A stretch of DNA of 64,000 bases, taken from Thiothrix lacustris DSM 21227. Its GTDB lineage: Bacteria > Pseudomonadota > Gammaproteobacteria > Thiotrichales > Thiotrichaceae. The stretch spans positions 1-64,000 of the forward strand of contig NZ_JHYQ01000001.1 in assembly GCF_000621325.1 (NCBI RefSeq), read 5' to 3'. A program made the position numbers and the translations under genes. The stretch's first letter is position 1, and the number at the start of each line of letters is the position of its first letter. The notes beneath the pieces were generated by a model. The model had not been told where the DNA came from. It saw only the letters and a list, made by a program, of their open reading frames with translations, and ran no database searches. This document shows, one piece after another, positions 20,701-29,919 of the stretch.

Positions 20701-22362
20701 ATGCTGACACACATTCACATCCGCGATTTTGCGATTATTGATGCCCTCGAACTGGAATTGCACCCCGGTATGACCGCTTTAACGGGCGAAACGGGCGCGG
20801 GCAAATCCATCCTACTCGATGCGATTGGCCTGGTGCTGGGCGACAAAGCCGACAGCAGCACGGTACGCCACGGCGCTGACAAAGCCGAAATCACCCTGAG
20901 CGTCGACATTACCCAAACGCCCTCCGCCCGTGTGTGGCTGGATGCGCAAGGCATGGAAGGGGCAGATGATACCTGTATCCTACGGCGCATTATTTCCGCG
21001 CAAGGCAAATCGCGGGCGTGGATCAATGGCTCCCCCGCCAACCTCACCCAATTGCGCGAACTTGGCGAACAACTGGTCGATATTCACGGGCAGCACGAAC
21101 ACCAGTCATTGATGAAAAAAGATGCCCAGCGCGACATGCTGGACGCTTTCGCCGACAATGATGCCTTGCTGGCTAGTACTCGTGAAGCGTGGAAACACTG
21201 GAAAAAGCTACACGAGCGCATCACCCTGCTCAGCAGCCAAAACCAGCAGCATCAGGAACGCATCGACCTGTTACGTTTTCAGGCGCAAGAACTGGAAACC
21301 CTCGCCCTGCAAGCCAACGAACCGGCACAGCTTGACGAAGAGCTTAACCGCCTCGCCAATGCCGAACAGCTTCGTGCTACCGCTGCTCAAGGCTATGACG
21401 AACTTTATGACAGCGAACCCTCGCTGCATTCCGCGCTGGGGCGTTTGATCCATGACATTGCCCTGCAAGCGCGAGTGGATGCGCAACTGGAACCGCCGCT
21501 CGAATTGCTCACCAGCGCCCAAATCCAGATACAGGAAGCCGCTGCGCAATTACGTGATTACGCGGAAGGTCTCGACATTGACCCGGCACGCCTGCAATGG
21601 GTGGAAAACCGCATCGCCGACATCCGCAACCTTGCCCGCAAATACCGCACTGACCCGTTAGAGCTTCCCGCACGCCTTAGCAACATTCAAGCTGAACTTG
21701 AGCAACTTGGCGGCGGCGATTACGACCTCGATGCATTGGAGCAGCAGTTACAAACAGCCGCAAACACCTACCGCCAGCACGCCACAGCCCTCAGTCAAGC
21801 ACGCCAACACGCAGCACAACAGCTTTCTGCTGGTGTCACCCAAGCGATGCAACAACTGGGGATGCAAGGGGGGCAGTTTGCGATTCAAGTTGCATCCGAT
21901 GCTAACAGCCACTTTCAAGCGCTGGGCATGGATAGCATCAACTTTACCGTCAGTGCCAACCCCGGCCAGCCGTTGAAACCACTGATGAAAGTAGCGTCCG
22001 GCGGCGAACTGTCACGTATTAGCCTAGCGATCCAAATGATGGCAGCGCAAAGAATCACCTTACCCGCGCTGATTTTCGACGAAGTAGATACGGGCATTGG
22101 CGGCGGCATCGCCGAAGTGGTCGGCAAACAGCTTCGCGCCCTTGGCACTAACCGCCAAGTGCTCTGCGTGACGCATTTGCCACAGGTAGCTTCCCAAGCG
22201 CACCAACATTACAAAGTGACCAAGCTCAAAGGCAAGGAATACACCAGCACCGGCATCGACCACCTAACACGCCCCGAGCGCGTGGAAGAAATCGCACGGA
22301 TGATAGGCGGGGTAGAAATCACCCAGGCAACACGGGCACTGGCGGAAGAAATGCTGAGGTGA
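20701..22362 (+). CDS. recN: DNA repair protein RecN
   Basis: A 553-residue SMC-like ATPase that acts in double-strand break repair. The N-terminal Walker A is GETGAGKSILLD. The signature (KVASGGELSRISLAIQ) and Walker B (ALIFDEVDTGIGG) lie in the C-terminal half, and the middle is a coiled coil (about residues 150-380). It starts three bases after the nadK stop, so the two are cotranscribed. Confidence 0.96.
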   Translation: MLTHIHIRDFAIIDALELELHPGMTALTGETGAGKSILLDAIGLVLGDKADSSTVRHGADKAEITLSVDITQTPSARVWLDAQGMEGADDTCILRRIISAQGKSRAWINGSPANLTQLRELGEQLVDIHGQHEHQSLMKKDAQRDMLDAFADNDALLASTREAWKHWKKLHERITLLSSQNQQHQERIDLLRFQAQELETLALQANEPAQLDEELNRLANAEQLRATAAQGYDELYDSEPSLHSALGRLIHDIALQARVDAQLEPPLELLTSAQIQIQEAAAQLRDYAEGLDIDPARLQWVENRIADIRNLARKYRTDPLELPARLSNIQAELEQLGGGDYDLDALEQQLQTAANTYRQHATALSQARQHAAQQLSAGVTQAMQQLGMQGGQFAIQVASDANSHFQALGMDSINFTVSANPGQPLKPLMKVASGGELSRISLAIQMMAAQRITLPALIFDEVDTGIGGGIAEVVGKQLRALGTNRQVLCVTHLPQVASQAHQHYKVTKLKGKEYTSTGIDHLTRPERVEEIARMIGGVEITQATRALAEEMLR

Positions 22363-22393
22363 TTGATGAAATTATTGATAAGGTTGAATATTC

Positions 22394-22717
22394 ATGAAGT
22401 ACTTTTTCTCTTTACCTGTCTTGCTGTTGTGCCTGAACGCCCATGCTGACAGCTGGACAGGCGTCGATAAAAGCAAACACTTTGCCGTTTCTGGCATACT
22501 CGGCGGAGCCGCCTATGCCTACACCCATAACCGCACGCAAGCCTTTGGGCTGGCTTTGCTTCCCGGCATTCTCAAAGAAGTAGCTGACAGTCAAAGCGAT
22601 AATAAGACTTTCAACGAAAAAGATTTGGTATGGGATGCGTTAGGTGCAGCCGTCGGTGTGCAAGCAGGGCATTGGATCATTGACCCTGAGCGCATCACCT
22701 ACTCTGCCCATTTTTAA
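22394..22717 (+). CDS. YfiM-like (DUF2279) exported protein
   Basis: A 107-residue protein with a signal peptide (MKYFFSLPVLLLCLNAHA, likely cut before DSW). The mature part starts with the family motif DKSKHFAVSGILGGAAYAY and has a conserved acidic KEVADSQ segment plus a second hydrophobic helix DALGAAVGVQAG. Homologues of E. coli YfiM are predicted periplasmic or membrane-bound proteins of unknown function. There is no lipobox cysteine here. It lies just after recN on the same strand. Confidence 0.75.
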   Translation: MKYFFSLPVLLLCLNAHADSWTGVDKSKHFAVSGILGGAAYAYTHNRTQAFGLALLPGILKEVADSQSDNKTFNEKDLVWDALGAAVGVQAGHWIIDPERITYSAHF

Positions 22718-22735
22718 AAAGCCATATCACCACAT

Positions 22736-23701
22736 TCATAACTGGTTCCTGAGCATCAATTCCCCCGGATGCGGGTTCAGGTAATGCTGACGATCAATAT
22801 ACGGTTGTGGATGCCGCCGAAAATGGTGTTTGAGCAAGGTGATCGGCACAATCAAGGGCACATAACCATTGCGGTACTGATGGATGGTTTCCAGCATTTC
22901 CTGCCGGTCTTCGGCATCAATATCATTTTTCAGATGCCCCATCATATGCATCAACACGTTGGCATGTTGCCCGCGTGACACCCGTTTTTCCAGCGTTGCC
23001 ATCAGTAACGTGAGATAAGCCTTTACCAGTGCCGGAAAGTCTGCCGACGCCCCCGCTTGCGCCACCATTTGCCCCAGTTCACGCGCCATATCCTGATCGT
23101 GTGCCATCAGGATGTATTTATGATCAGCCTGAAATCCCACTAGGTCAGCAGGCGTGAGGCCAGCGGCTTGCAACTGCTGCCAACGGTGGTACACAAACAC
23201 CCGCTGAATGAAGTTTTCCCGCAACACCGGGTCACACAAGCGGCCTTCTTCCTCAAGCGGTAACAAGGGGAATGCCTCCCGCAAGCCACGCGCAAAAATA
23301 CCCACCCCATCACGATCGGGCGGCACATTGCGCTTTTCAAACGGGTAAACCTTGACGCGCTCCATCCCGCAACTGGGGGAATTCTTTTTCAGGATATAGC
23401 CACACACGTCTGATAACTGCGGTATAGCACTTCCTAGATAGCTCTCTAACACATCCGTATGGTCAATGCTGGAGTCTTGCACATTGACTGCCCGCAATGT
23501 TCCATCCTTGCGCACCAAGCGTATGGTTGGGCGCGGAATGCCCAAGCCTGCACCAGCTTCCGGGCACAGCGGCACGAAATCAAAGTACAACCCCAGCGTG
23601 CCAGTAATGTAACCATCCCGCTTGTGGCCACCGTCAAAACGGACTTGCTGCCCCAGCAAACAAGCGCTAATACCAATTTTTATTTTGTTGTACGGCTGCA
23701 T
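22736..23701 (-). CDS. DUF523 / DUF1722 fusion protein
   Basis: A 321-residue protein with two domains. Residues about 8-155 are DUF523 (IGISACLLGQQVRFDGGHKRDG, LCPEAGAGLGIPRP, CGYILKKNSPSCGMERV), rich in conserved cysteines that could bind metal or an Fe-S cluster. The rest is the helical DUF1722 (YbgA) domain with VGFQADHKYILMAHDQ and GHLKNDIDAEDRQ. Function is unknown; such genes sometimes adjoin photolyase genes, which is not so here. The start overlaps the gpx stop by one base. Confidence 0.9.
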   Translation of the reverse strand: MQPYNKIKIGISACLLGQQVRFDGGHKRDGYITGTLGLYFDFVPLCPEAGAGLGIPRPTIRLVRKDGTLRAVNVQDSSIDHTDVLESYLGSAIPQLSDVCGYILKKNSPSCGMERVKVYPFEKRNVPPDRDGVGIFARGLREAFPLLPLEEEGRLCDPVLRENFIQRVFVYHRWQQLQAAGLTPADLVGFQADHKYILMAHDQDMARELGQMVAQAGASADFPALVKAYLTLLMATLEKRVSRGQHANVLMHMMGHLKNDIDAEDRQEMLETIHQYRNGYVPLIVPITLLKHHFRRHPQPYIDRQHYLNPHPGELMLRNQL

Positions 23702-24273
23702 TAGGGTAAGTTCGCTTCAATCAATTTCACCAGCTTGTCACTTTGCGGGGTTACAAAGCTCGAAAAGCTACCGATCAACTCGCCCTTAGGATTGAAAACG
23801 TACTTGTGGAAATTCCACGCCGGGTATTCACCCGCCATGTCGCCCACGGTTTTATAAATCGGTGAAGCTTTATCCTTGAGTACTTCAGTTTTCTCGAACA
23901 TGGGGAATTTCACCCCGTAGGTCAGCTCGCAGAAGTCCTTGATTTCCTTTTCTGTGCCGGGGTCTTGGCCTGCAAAGTCGTTGGAGGGGAAACCCAGCAC
24001 CACTAAACCACGATCCTTGTAATCGCTGTACAGCTTTTCCAGCCCTTCAAACTGCGGGGTGAAACCACATTTGCTGGCCGTGTTCACCATGATGACTACC
24101 TTGCCCTTGTATTCCTTGCACAGATTAACCTCCTTGTCAGACCCTAACGCCCGTAAAGTAAAATTCAACGCTGCCGGACAACCATTGTCAGTAGCAGGCC
24201 CCGCCACAGGTTCAGCCATCACGTTGGAAGCGGCAAAAAAGCTCAATGCCAGCCCGAAAAATTGCTTAATCAT
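23701..24273 (-). CDS. Glutathione peroxidase family protein, exported
   Basis: A 190-residue thiol peroxidase with an N-terminal signal peptide (ending about NVMAEPVA). The active-site cysteine is in NTASKCGFTPQFEGLEKLY, the glutamine in GFPSNDFAGQDPG, and the tryptophan in YPAWNFHKYVF. It carries cysteine, not selenocysteine. It should reduce peroxides in the periplasm, with glutathione or thioredoxin-like donors. It is divergent from aguA. Confidence 0.92.
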   Translation of the reverse strand: MIKQFFGLALSFFAASNVMAEPVAGPATDNGCPAALNFTLRALGSDKEVNLCKEYKGKVVIMVNTASKCGFTPQFEGLEKLYSDYKDRGLVVLGFPSNDFAGQDPGTEKEIKDFCELTYGVKFPMFEKTEVLKDKASPIYKTVGDMAGEYPAWNFHKYVFNPKGELIGSFSSFVTPQSDKLVKLIEANLP

Positions 24274-24372
24274 GAGGTTTACGATCCTTTGGTGTAGTTA
24301 ATGCAAGTATTGTCTCACTTTTGTAGCGCTTTGGGTAAATAGCTACAGGCAAATAAGGGGAAAACAACTTCA

Positions 24373-24411
24373 CGAATAATATTCGCCCTCGGCAAAGCAG
24401 CTTTGTATAAT
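24373..24411 (+). promoter_or_regulatory. Candidate aguA promoter with overlapping palindrome
   Basis: TATAAT at 24406-24411 gives a perfect -10 box. A 13-base perfect palindrome (CGAATAATATTCG, 24373-24385) sits where a repressor would cover the -35 region. This is inferred from sequence alone. Confidence 0.4.
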
Positions 24412-24442
24412 CGCCGCTTTGTTATCTGATGTGACCAGCCTG

Positions 24443-25483
24443 ATGGAAAACCGTGAATTTCTCGCCGAATGGCATTCGCAATGGGGCGTTTTGCTTGCCT
24501 GGCCCCACCCCGATACCGACTGGGCAGACAATATGGACGCCGCCGAAACCTGTTACGCTGAAATCGTCAGCGCCATCAGCCAGCGCGAAAACGTCTTACT
24601 GCTCTGCCACGATGCACAACATCAGGCACACATCGAAAGCGTATTGAGCACCAAACACCCAGTGTCGGTGCATATCCATTTCGTGCAAATGCCCTATAAC
24701 GACACCTGGGCGCGGGATTTTGGCTTTATTACCGTCAGGCGCGATGGCAAGCCTTTGCTGTTGGATTTCACCTTCAACGCTTGGGGCGGGAAATTCGGCG
24801 CGGAACTGGATAACGCCGTCAACACACAACTGGCACAACACCCGCTACTCGCAGGCAATACGCTGGAAACCCGCACGCTGGTTATGGAAGGCGGCAGCCT
24901 CGAAACCGATGGGCAAGGCACGTTATTGACCACCGAAATCTGCCTGCTCAACCCCAACCGCAACCCGACACTTGAGCGTGCCACGATTGAAACCGAGTTG
25001 CGTACAGCGTTGGGTGTGGAACGCATCCTTTGGCTAGCACAGGGGCATCTGGAAGGCGACGACACCGATGCACACATCGACACGCTGGCACGTTTCGCCG
25101 ACCCGCACAGCATTGTGTACATGAGCTGCAACGACGACACCGACTCGCATTACAAAGCACTCCAAGCCATGGAAGCGGAACTTAAAGCCTTGCGTCAGAG
25201 CAATGGCGAACCCTACCGCTTGCTCCCGATTCCGCTACCTGCTGCCATTTGCGAGGACGGGCGACGCTTGCCCGCCAGTTACGTGAATTTTCTGATCATT
25301 AACGGTGCGGTACTGCTGCCGGTGTATGCCGATGAATGTTTTGACCCGGTGGCGATTGAGCAAATGCAAGCCGCGTTCCCACGCCATGACATTATCCCGA
25401 TTGATTGCCGCGCCTTGATTGCCCAGAACGGCAGTCTCCATTGCGTTACCATGCAAATTCCCTACGAGGTTGTCACCGTATGA
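24443..25483 (+). CDS. aguA: Agmatine deiminase
   Basis: A 346-residue enzyme that converts agmatine to N-carbamoylputrescine. The guanidino-modifying fold shows PYNDTWARDFGF, NAWGGKFG, MEGGSLETDGQGTLLTT, and GHLEGDDTDAHIDTLARF with the catalytic histidine. The catalytic cysteine expected near the C terminus lies in YADECFDPVAIE or close by. The longer frame begins with TTG at 24419; the ATG at 24443 (MENREFLAEW) is preferred. Together with the next gene it makes putrescine. Confidence 0.94.
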   Translation: MENREFLAEWHSQWGVLLAWPHPDTDWADNMDAAETCYAEIVSAISQRENVLLLCHDAQHQAHIESVLSTKHPVSVHIHFVQMPYNDTWARDFGFITVRRDGKPLLLDFTFNAWGGKFGAELDNAVNTQLAQHPLLAGNTLETRTLVMEGGSLETDGQGTLLTTEICLLNPNRNPTLERATIETELRTALGVERILWLAQGHLEGDDTDAHIDTLARFADPHSIVYMSCNDDTDSHYKALQAMEAELKALRQSNGEPYRLLPIPLPAAICEDGRRLPASYVNFLIINGAVLLPVYADECFDPVAIEQMQAAFPRHDIIPIDCRALIAQNGSLHCVTMQIPYEVVTV

Positions 25484-26367
25484 GCCGTCACTTGAAAGTT
25501 GCTGTTGTCCAGCATAGCAATACAGCGGATTACGCCGCTAATCTCGCCCTCAGCATCGCCGGTATTCGCCGTGCCGCCGCCCAAGGCGCACAACTGGTGA
25601 TGTTGCAGGAACTGCATACCGGCCTGTATTTTTGCCAGATCGAAGACACCGATTTCTTTGACCTTGCCGAAACCATCCCCGGTGCCAGCACTGATACCTT
25701 GGGCAAACTCGCCGCCGAACTAGGTATCGTGATTGTTTGTTCCCTGTTTGAAAAACGCGCTACCGGGCTGTATCACAATACTGCTGTGGTACTGGATACT
25801 GATGGCAGTATCGCCGGTAAATACCGCAAAATGCACATCCCCGACGACCCAGGCTATTACGAAAAGTTTTACTTCACCCCCGGCGACCTCGGTTTCACCC
25901 CGATCAAAACTAGCTTAGCAACCCTCGGCGTGCTGGTGTGTTGGGATCAGTGGTATCCCGAAGCGGCACGGCTGATGGCGTTGGCAGGTGCTGAATTACT
26001 GCTATACCCCACCGCGATTGGCTGGAACCCGCAGGATACGCCGGAAGAACAAGCCCGCCAGCGTGAAGCGTGGATCACCATCCAACGTTCCCACGCGGTT
26101 GCCAATAACATTCCGGTATTGAGCGCTAACCGCATCGGTTTTGAAGGCGACCCCAGCGAGCAAACCGCCGGAAGCCAGTTTTGGGGTTCCAGCATGATCG
26201 TGGGCTGGCAAGGCGAATTACTCGCACAAGCCGATACCAGCAGCAGCACCGAACTGGTCGTGGAACTGGATTTGGATCGCACCGAACAAGTACGGCGCTG
26301 GTGGCCTTACCTGCGCGACCGCCGTATTGATGCCTATGAAGATTTGGTAAAACGCTACCGCGATTAG
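25480..26367 (+). CDS. aguB: N-carbamoylputrescine amidase
   Basis: A 295-residue nitrilase-superfamily enzyme that hydrolyses N-carbamoylputrescine to putrescine, completing the agmatine route. The Glu-Lys-Cys triad is visible in LQELHTGLYF, KYRKMHIPDD and VLVCWDQWYPE. The start ATG overlaps the aguA stop as ATGA. The frame is open upstream, but only the ATG at 25480 gives the family start SRHLKVAVVQHS. Confidence 0.95.
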   Translation: MSRHLKVAVVQHSNTADYAANLALSIAGIRRAAAQGAQLVMLQELHTGLYFCQIEDTDFFDLAETIPGASTDTLGKLAAELGIVIVCSLFEKRATGLYHNTAVVLDTDGSIAGKYRKMHIPDDPGYYEKFYFTPGDLGFTPIKTSLATLGVLVCWDQWYPEAARLMALAGAELLLYPTAIGWNPQDTPEEQARQREAWITIQRSHAVANNIPVLSANRIGFEGDPSEQTAGSQFWGSSMIVGWQGELLAQADTSSSTELVVELDLDRTEQVRRWWPYLRDRRIDAYEDLVKRYRD

Positions 26368-26406
26368 GCATTTATCAAATTTCTTTGATAAAAAATAAGT
26401 TTTCTC

Positions 26407-26436
26407 TTGAAAATGTGAACCTGCTCACAGTATAGA
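26407..26436 (+). promoter_or_regulatory. Candidate promoter with a CRP-like site
   Basis: TTGAAA (26407-26412) and TATAGA (26431-26436) are 18 bases apart. Between them lies TGTGA-N6-TCACA (26414-26429), a perfect match to the half-sites of the CRP/Vfr consensus. If the -10 is TATAGA the site would repress; with the alternative -10 at about 26452-26462 it would sit near -42 and activate. The target is the small exported protein at 26511. Confidence 0.5.
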
Positions 26437-26510
26437 TACACTAATGCGCACAATAATAAGATCTATGATATTTGAGCAGATTCCAACAATAAATCAAGAG
26501 GGAAATACTT

Positions 26511-26804
26511 ATGTTGCGTCAAACACAGAGAGCGGGCTTATTACTCATCATCCTTTCGCTGATGGCTAACCCTGTTAATGCCCAATGGAAACACCAGCCA
26601 ATGGCCTATGCAGGTAGCTCATTTAAAGGGCAGTCGGATATTCAGAACCTTGAAAAAGGATTGCCCGCACCTTACGCACAAATACAGTACCTACTCGGTC
26701 ATAGGCTCTACGGCTACTTACTAAAAAATGATGAATTTATCGTACTTCAAGATTTGGTCATCACCCATCTAGAAAAGCATTACCCTGTCTATTCTACGAA
26801 ATGA
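26511..26804 (+). CDS. Small exported protein of unknown function
   Basis: A 97-residue protein with a clear signal peptide (hydrophobic core GLLLIILSLMA, cut likely after NAQ). The mature 70 residues contain several tyrosines and no cysteine, and I recognise no family. The start follows a GAGGG ribosome site. A candidate promoter with a CRP-like palindrome lies upstream. It is convergent with the aminotransferase gene. Confidence 0.7.
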   Translation: MLRQTQRAGLLLIILSLMANPVNAQWKHQPMAYAGSSFKGQSDIQNLEKGLPAPYAQIQYLLGHRLYGYLLKNDEFIVLQDLVITHLEKHYPVYSTK

Positions 26805-26805
26805 A

Positions 26806-26829
26806 GAGGACGTGCATGAACACGCCCTC
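26806..26829. terminator. Hairpin between convergent genes
   Basis: GAGGACGTG and CACGCCCTC pair with one mismatch around a 6-base loop, just after the stop of the small exported protein and before the end of the aminotransferase. It could terminate transcription from either side, though no clear T-run follows. Confidence 0.4.
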
Positions 26830-26841
26830 CTCATACCTGCT

Positions 26842-28017
26842 TTAGACTGAGGCTATCCGCCCCAACGCATTTTCGAGATTTGCCATGCTGGTGGCGAAAG
26901 AAATGCGGATGTGACCTTCCAGACCAAACGCAGAGCCAGGTACCACGGCCACTCCGGTTTTGTCCAGCAGGTAGCTAGCAAGCGCTGCGTCATTTTCCAG
27001 ACCCAGACGCTTGATCATGCCTTCCACATTCGGGAAGCTGTAGAACGTACCATCGGCGGGCAAACATTCCACACCCTCCATCGCGTTGAAGGCATCCAGC
27101 ACAAAGGCATGGCGCTGTTCAAATGCACTCACCATCGTCTGGATAAAGCTTTGATCGCCATCCAACGCTATGGCTGCTGCGTATTGCGAGATAGACGTTG
27201 GGTTGGAAGTGCTTTGCGACTGAATGATATTCATCGCCTGAATCAGCTTTTCTGGGCCGCCCGCGTAACCAATCCGCCACCCTGTCATGGAGTAGGCTTT
27301 GGAAACACCGTTCAATACAATGGTGCGCTCATACAAATCCGGGCAAGCATCCAGAATATTGACGAACTTGCGCCCCTCAAACAAGACGTGCTCGTACATG
27401 TCATCGGTGGCAATCAAGACCTGCGGGTAGCGGCGCAAGACTTCACCCAATGCAACCAACTCTTCCAGTGTGTAAGCCACACCGGTCGGGTTGGACGGGC
27501 TATTGATGACAAACAAACGGGTTTTTGAGGTAATCGCCGCTTCCAGCTTGGCAGGAGACAATTTGAAATGCTCCGCTTGGCCAGCGGCCACAATCACGGG
27601 TACGCCATCTGCCAGCAGCACCATGTCTGGGTAAGATACCCAGTAGGGTGCGGGAATAATCACTTCATCGCCTGCATCCAGCAATGCTTGACACAGGTTA
27701 TAAAAACTCTGTTTGCCACCACATGACACCAGAATCTGTTTCGGCGTGAAATCCAAGCCGTTGTCACGCTTAAACTTACGGATGATGGCCTGTTTGAGTG
27801 CCGGTGTGCCGTCTACTGCCGTGTAGCGGGTTTCACCTTTTTGGATAGCTTCGATACCGGCCTGTTTAATGTAATCAGGGGTATCAAAATCGGGTTCACC
27901 CGCGCCTAAACCAATGATGTCGCGGCCTGATGCTTTAAGTTGAGCTGCCAATGCCGTGATGGCAAGCGTAGGCGAAGGCTTGACGCGCCCAACGCGCTGT
28001 GAAAGTTGTATATTCAC
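26842..28017 (-). CDS. Aspartate-type aminotransferase (class I)
   Basis: A 391-residue PLP enzyme of the thermophile-type aspartate aminotransferase group (AspC/AatA). It has IIGLGAGEPDFDTPDY, INSPSNPTGVAY, and the PLP lysine in LNGVSKAYSMTGWRIGYAGG, followed by SQSTSNPTSISQYAA. The main role is transfer of the amino group between aspartate and 2-oxoglutarate; some members also make prephenate into arogenate. A GTG at 28017 gives MNIQLSQRVGRVKPSPT, matching the family start better than the upstream TTG at 28026. Only 98 bases separate it from mltB. Confidence 0.93.
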   Translation of the reverse strand: MNIQLSQRVGRVKPSPTLAITALAAQLKASGRDIIGLGAGEPDFDTPDYIKQAGIEAIQKGETRYTAVDGTPALKQAIIRKFKRDNGLDFTPKQILVSCGGKQSFYNLCQALLDAGDEVIIPAPYWVSYPDMVLLADGVPVIVAAGQAEHFKLSPAKLEAAITSKTRLFVINSPSNPTGVAYTLEELVALGEVLRRYPQVLIATDDMYEHVLFEGRKFVNILDACPDLYERTIVLNGVSKAYSMTGWRIGYAGGPEKLIQAMNIIQSQSTSNPTSISQYAAAIALDGDQSFIQTMVSAFEQRHAFVLDAFNAMEGVECLPADGTFYSFPNVEGMIKRLGLENDAALASYLLDKTGVAVVPGSAFGLEGHIRISFATSMANLENALGRIASV

Positions 28018-28115
28018 TGAAACCAACCGTGTTTTTACGTATTATCCATAAACCCGGCAAGCCTTCTTGGTTGCCGTACCTGTGCACCTTTTTTAGGGTG
28101 AGTAATGTTACTGCA

Positions 28116-29297
28116 TTATAAACGTGCCAGCAATTCAGGATCTGGATAACCATCCACAGGCAAACCCAGTTTTTGCTGCACTTGCCGGACTGCTTGACGG
28201 GTTTCTTCACCAATAATCCCATCAACCTTGGAAATACCTAAACCCTGCACTTGTAGCTTACTCTGTAATTGCTTGGTTTGTTCCACTGACAGCACAGGTA
28301 CTGGCGCATTACCTTTGCGCATTGCACCAGCACCCGCTAGGCGGGTAGCAAAATAGGCAGCGGTGGCGGAGTAGACGGTGGAGTCATTCCATTGCAGGAA
28401 CACATCAAAATTTGGATAGGTGAGGAATGCAGGGCCATTTCTGCCCATCGGCAACAATAAGGCCGCCGAGCCATTGCCACTGAGCGGGCTACCGTCGGCA
28501 TCGCGAACACCTTGGCTTGCCCATTCTTCCACTGCTAATTTGTTGCCGGGGCGAGCCTGTGACCAGTCCATCTTCGCGGGCACTTTGACTTCTTGCAGCC
28601 ACGGTTCGCCTGAACGCCAACCACTGGATTTCAGCATGTTCGCACCGGAAGCCAACGCATCAGCACTGGAATGGATTAATTCACGATGTCCATTTCCGTC
28701 AAAATCCACCGCGTAACGGTCGTAACTGGAGGCCATAAATTGTAACTGCCCGATTTCACCTGCCCATGCTCCCCGCATTTTGGCAGGTTTCAAGTCACCT
28801 TTTTGTACCAATTGCAGCGCCCCCAGCAGTTCCGGGCGGAATTGTTCCGGGCGGCGGCAGTCATGTGCCAACGTCACCAAGGAACGTAGTGTTGAAAAGT
28901 CGCCGGTTACAGCACCAAAGTCGGTTTCCAGCCCCCACAATGCGGTTAGGACAGGTGCTGGCACACCGTAGCTTTCCTCAATTCGCTTGAAGAGAGCAGC
29001 CTGATTTTTTAATTTTGCTTTGCCGAGTGCCAGCCGATTACCACTGACTTTCTTATTGGCAAAACTCATGAAGTCTTGTGCGAATACTTGCTGGGAACGG
29101 TCACGTTTAATCACGGCTGGATCAGGCGTCAAGCCAGCTAGGGTGCTATCCCACACATTCGGTTTGATACCAGCAGCAATAGCCTCGGTTTTGAGCTCTT
29201 GTAACCAGTCACTAAAATTGGGAGACGTACACTCCGCTTGCGCGAGTGAACCAGAGAGCAGGCTTACACCTAAAAAAACCACTTTCAGATAATGCAT
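28116..29297 (-). CDS. Membrane-bound lytic murein transglycosylase B family, with peptidoglycan-binding domain
   Basis: A 393-residue enzyme with a signal peptide (MHYLKVVFLGVSLLSGSLAQA). The MltB-type catalytic domain covers about residues 25-320, with the catalytic glutamate in LTALWGLETDFG and the GEIGQLQFMASSY segment. The C-terminal 65 residues form a peptidoglycan-binding domain (QLQSKLQVQGLGISKVDGIIG, shown in part). It cleaves peptidoglycan to anhydro-muropeptides in the periplasm. No lipobox is seen, so it is probably soluble. Confidence 0.93.
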   Translation of the reverse strand: MHYLKVVFLGVSLLSGSLAQAECTSPNFSDWLQELKTEAIAAGIKPNVWDSTLAGLTPDPAVIKRDRSQQVFAQDFMSFANKKVSGNRLALGKAKLKNQAALFKRIEESYGVPAPVLTALWGLETDFGAVTGDFSTLRSLVTLAHDCRRPEQFRPELLGALQLVQKGDLKPAKMRGAWAGEIGQLQFMASSYDRYAVDFDGNGHRELIHSSADALASGANMLKSSGWRSGEPWLQEVKVPAKMDWSQARPGNKLAVEEWASQGVRDADGSPLSGNGSAALLLPMGRNGPAFLTYPNFDVFLQWNDSTVYSATAAYFATRLAGAGAMRKGNAPVPVLSVEQTKQLQSKLQVQGLGISKVDGIIGEETRQAVRQVQQKLGLPVDGYPDPELLARL

Positions 29298-29427
29298 AAT
29301 GCTGTTTATTTCCCGTTAAATCTGATTAGGCCAAATATTATAACGTTTTTACGCTAATTGTATTAAACAAGTACTGGAAGGACTCCGCAGAGTTGTGTAA
29401 GATTGCACCCCTACCCGCTCCCTCCCT

Positions 29428-29514
29428 GCCCGGATGGCGAAATTGGTAGACGCAAGGGACTTAAAATCCCTCGGTGGCGACACCGTGCCGGTTCGATTCC
29501 GGCTCCGGGCACCA
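29428..29514 (+). tRNA. tRNA-Leu (anticodon TAA)
   Basis: A complete cloverleaf with CCA encoded. The acceptor stem is GCCCGGA / TCCGGGC, the D-arm is TGGCGAAATTGGTAGACGCA, the anticodon loop CTTAAAA has TAA at 29462-29464, there is a long variable arm as expected for Leu, and the T-arm contains GTTCGATTC. The genes downstream are accessory and mobile, so this tRNA is a plausible island insertion site. Confidence 0.97.
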
Positions 29515-29919
29515 ATAAAATCAATAGCTTATCCTTACGACCCGTCCTTAGAATCCTGGATTTTAGGAAAAAGAATCGGGGGTTTAGGAAAATGATGGTG
29601 GCTAACGCACCTAAAACGACGCCGCCATGCAGGCTCAGACTTCCCATATCAACGCTGTAACCGACCTTACTGATGATCATCATTTCATCAAAATAGACGC
29701 TGTTCTATACCGTCACTGAAGAAATCAGGCAGCCATCATGATTAAATATCAAACACATCATCATTACTCTGTTTAAGCACGCTAGCCGCTCAGATCGCGC
29801 TTGTTCATCTACACAGAATGACTGGCTGATTTCTTGCCCCCTTATTGACTCTTGCCAACAAACTCCTAGACTGGACAATAAGTCTGACTTTCCAACTTTC
29901 AAACGTTTAGGTGATACCC
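29515..29919. other. Gene-free stretch downstream of tRNA-Leu
   Basis: About 400 bases without a gene I can support. It contains short degraded frames on both strands, none with a convincing start, ribosome site or family match. As the junction between core genome and accessory region it may hold the remains of an attachment site; no second copy of the tRNA 3' end was found in the window. Confidence 0.5.

Noticed and set aside
28030-28100. Leader of the aminotransferase gene with GCACAGG and a CGGCAA/TTGCCG hairpin, a little like a cyclic-di-GMP riboswitch
   Set aside because: The other conserved parts of that riboswitch and its second helix are missing; only a simple hairpin is supported.
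29428-29514. Second copy of the tRNA-Leu 3' end as an island attachment site
   Set aside because: No direct repeat of it was seen elsewhere in the window; it may lie beyond 64000.
29568-29683. A - strand frame with a hydrophobic stretch (LSLHGGVVLGALATIIFL) downstream of tRNA-Leu, slightly like the core of Lgt
   Set aside because: Too short, runs into the tRNA gene, and has no ribosome site; at most a degraded fragment.
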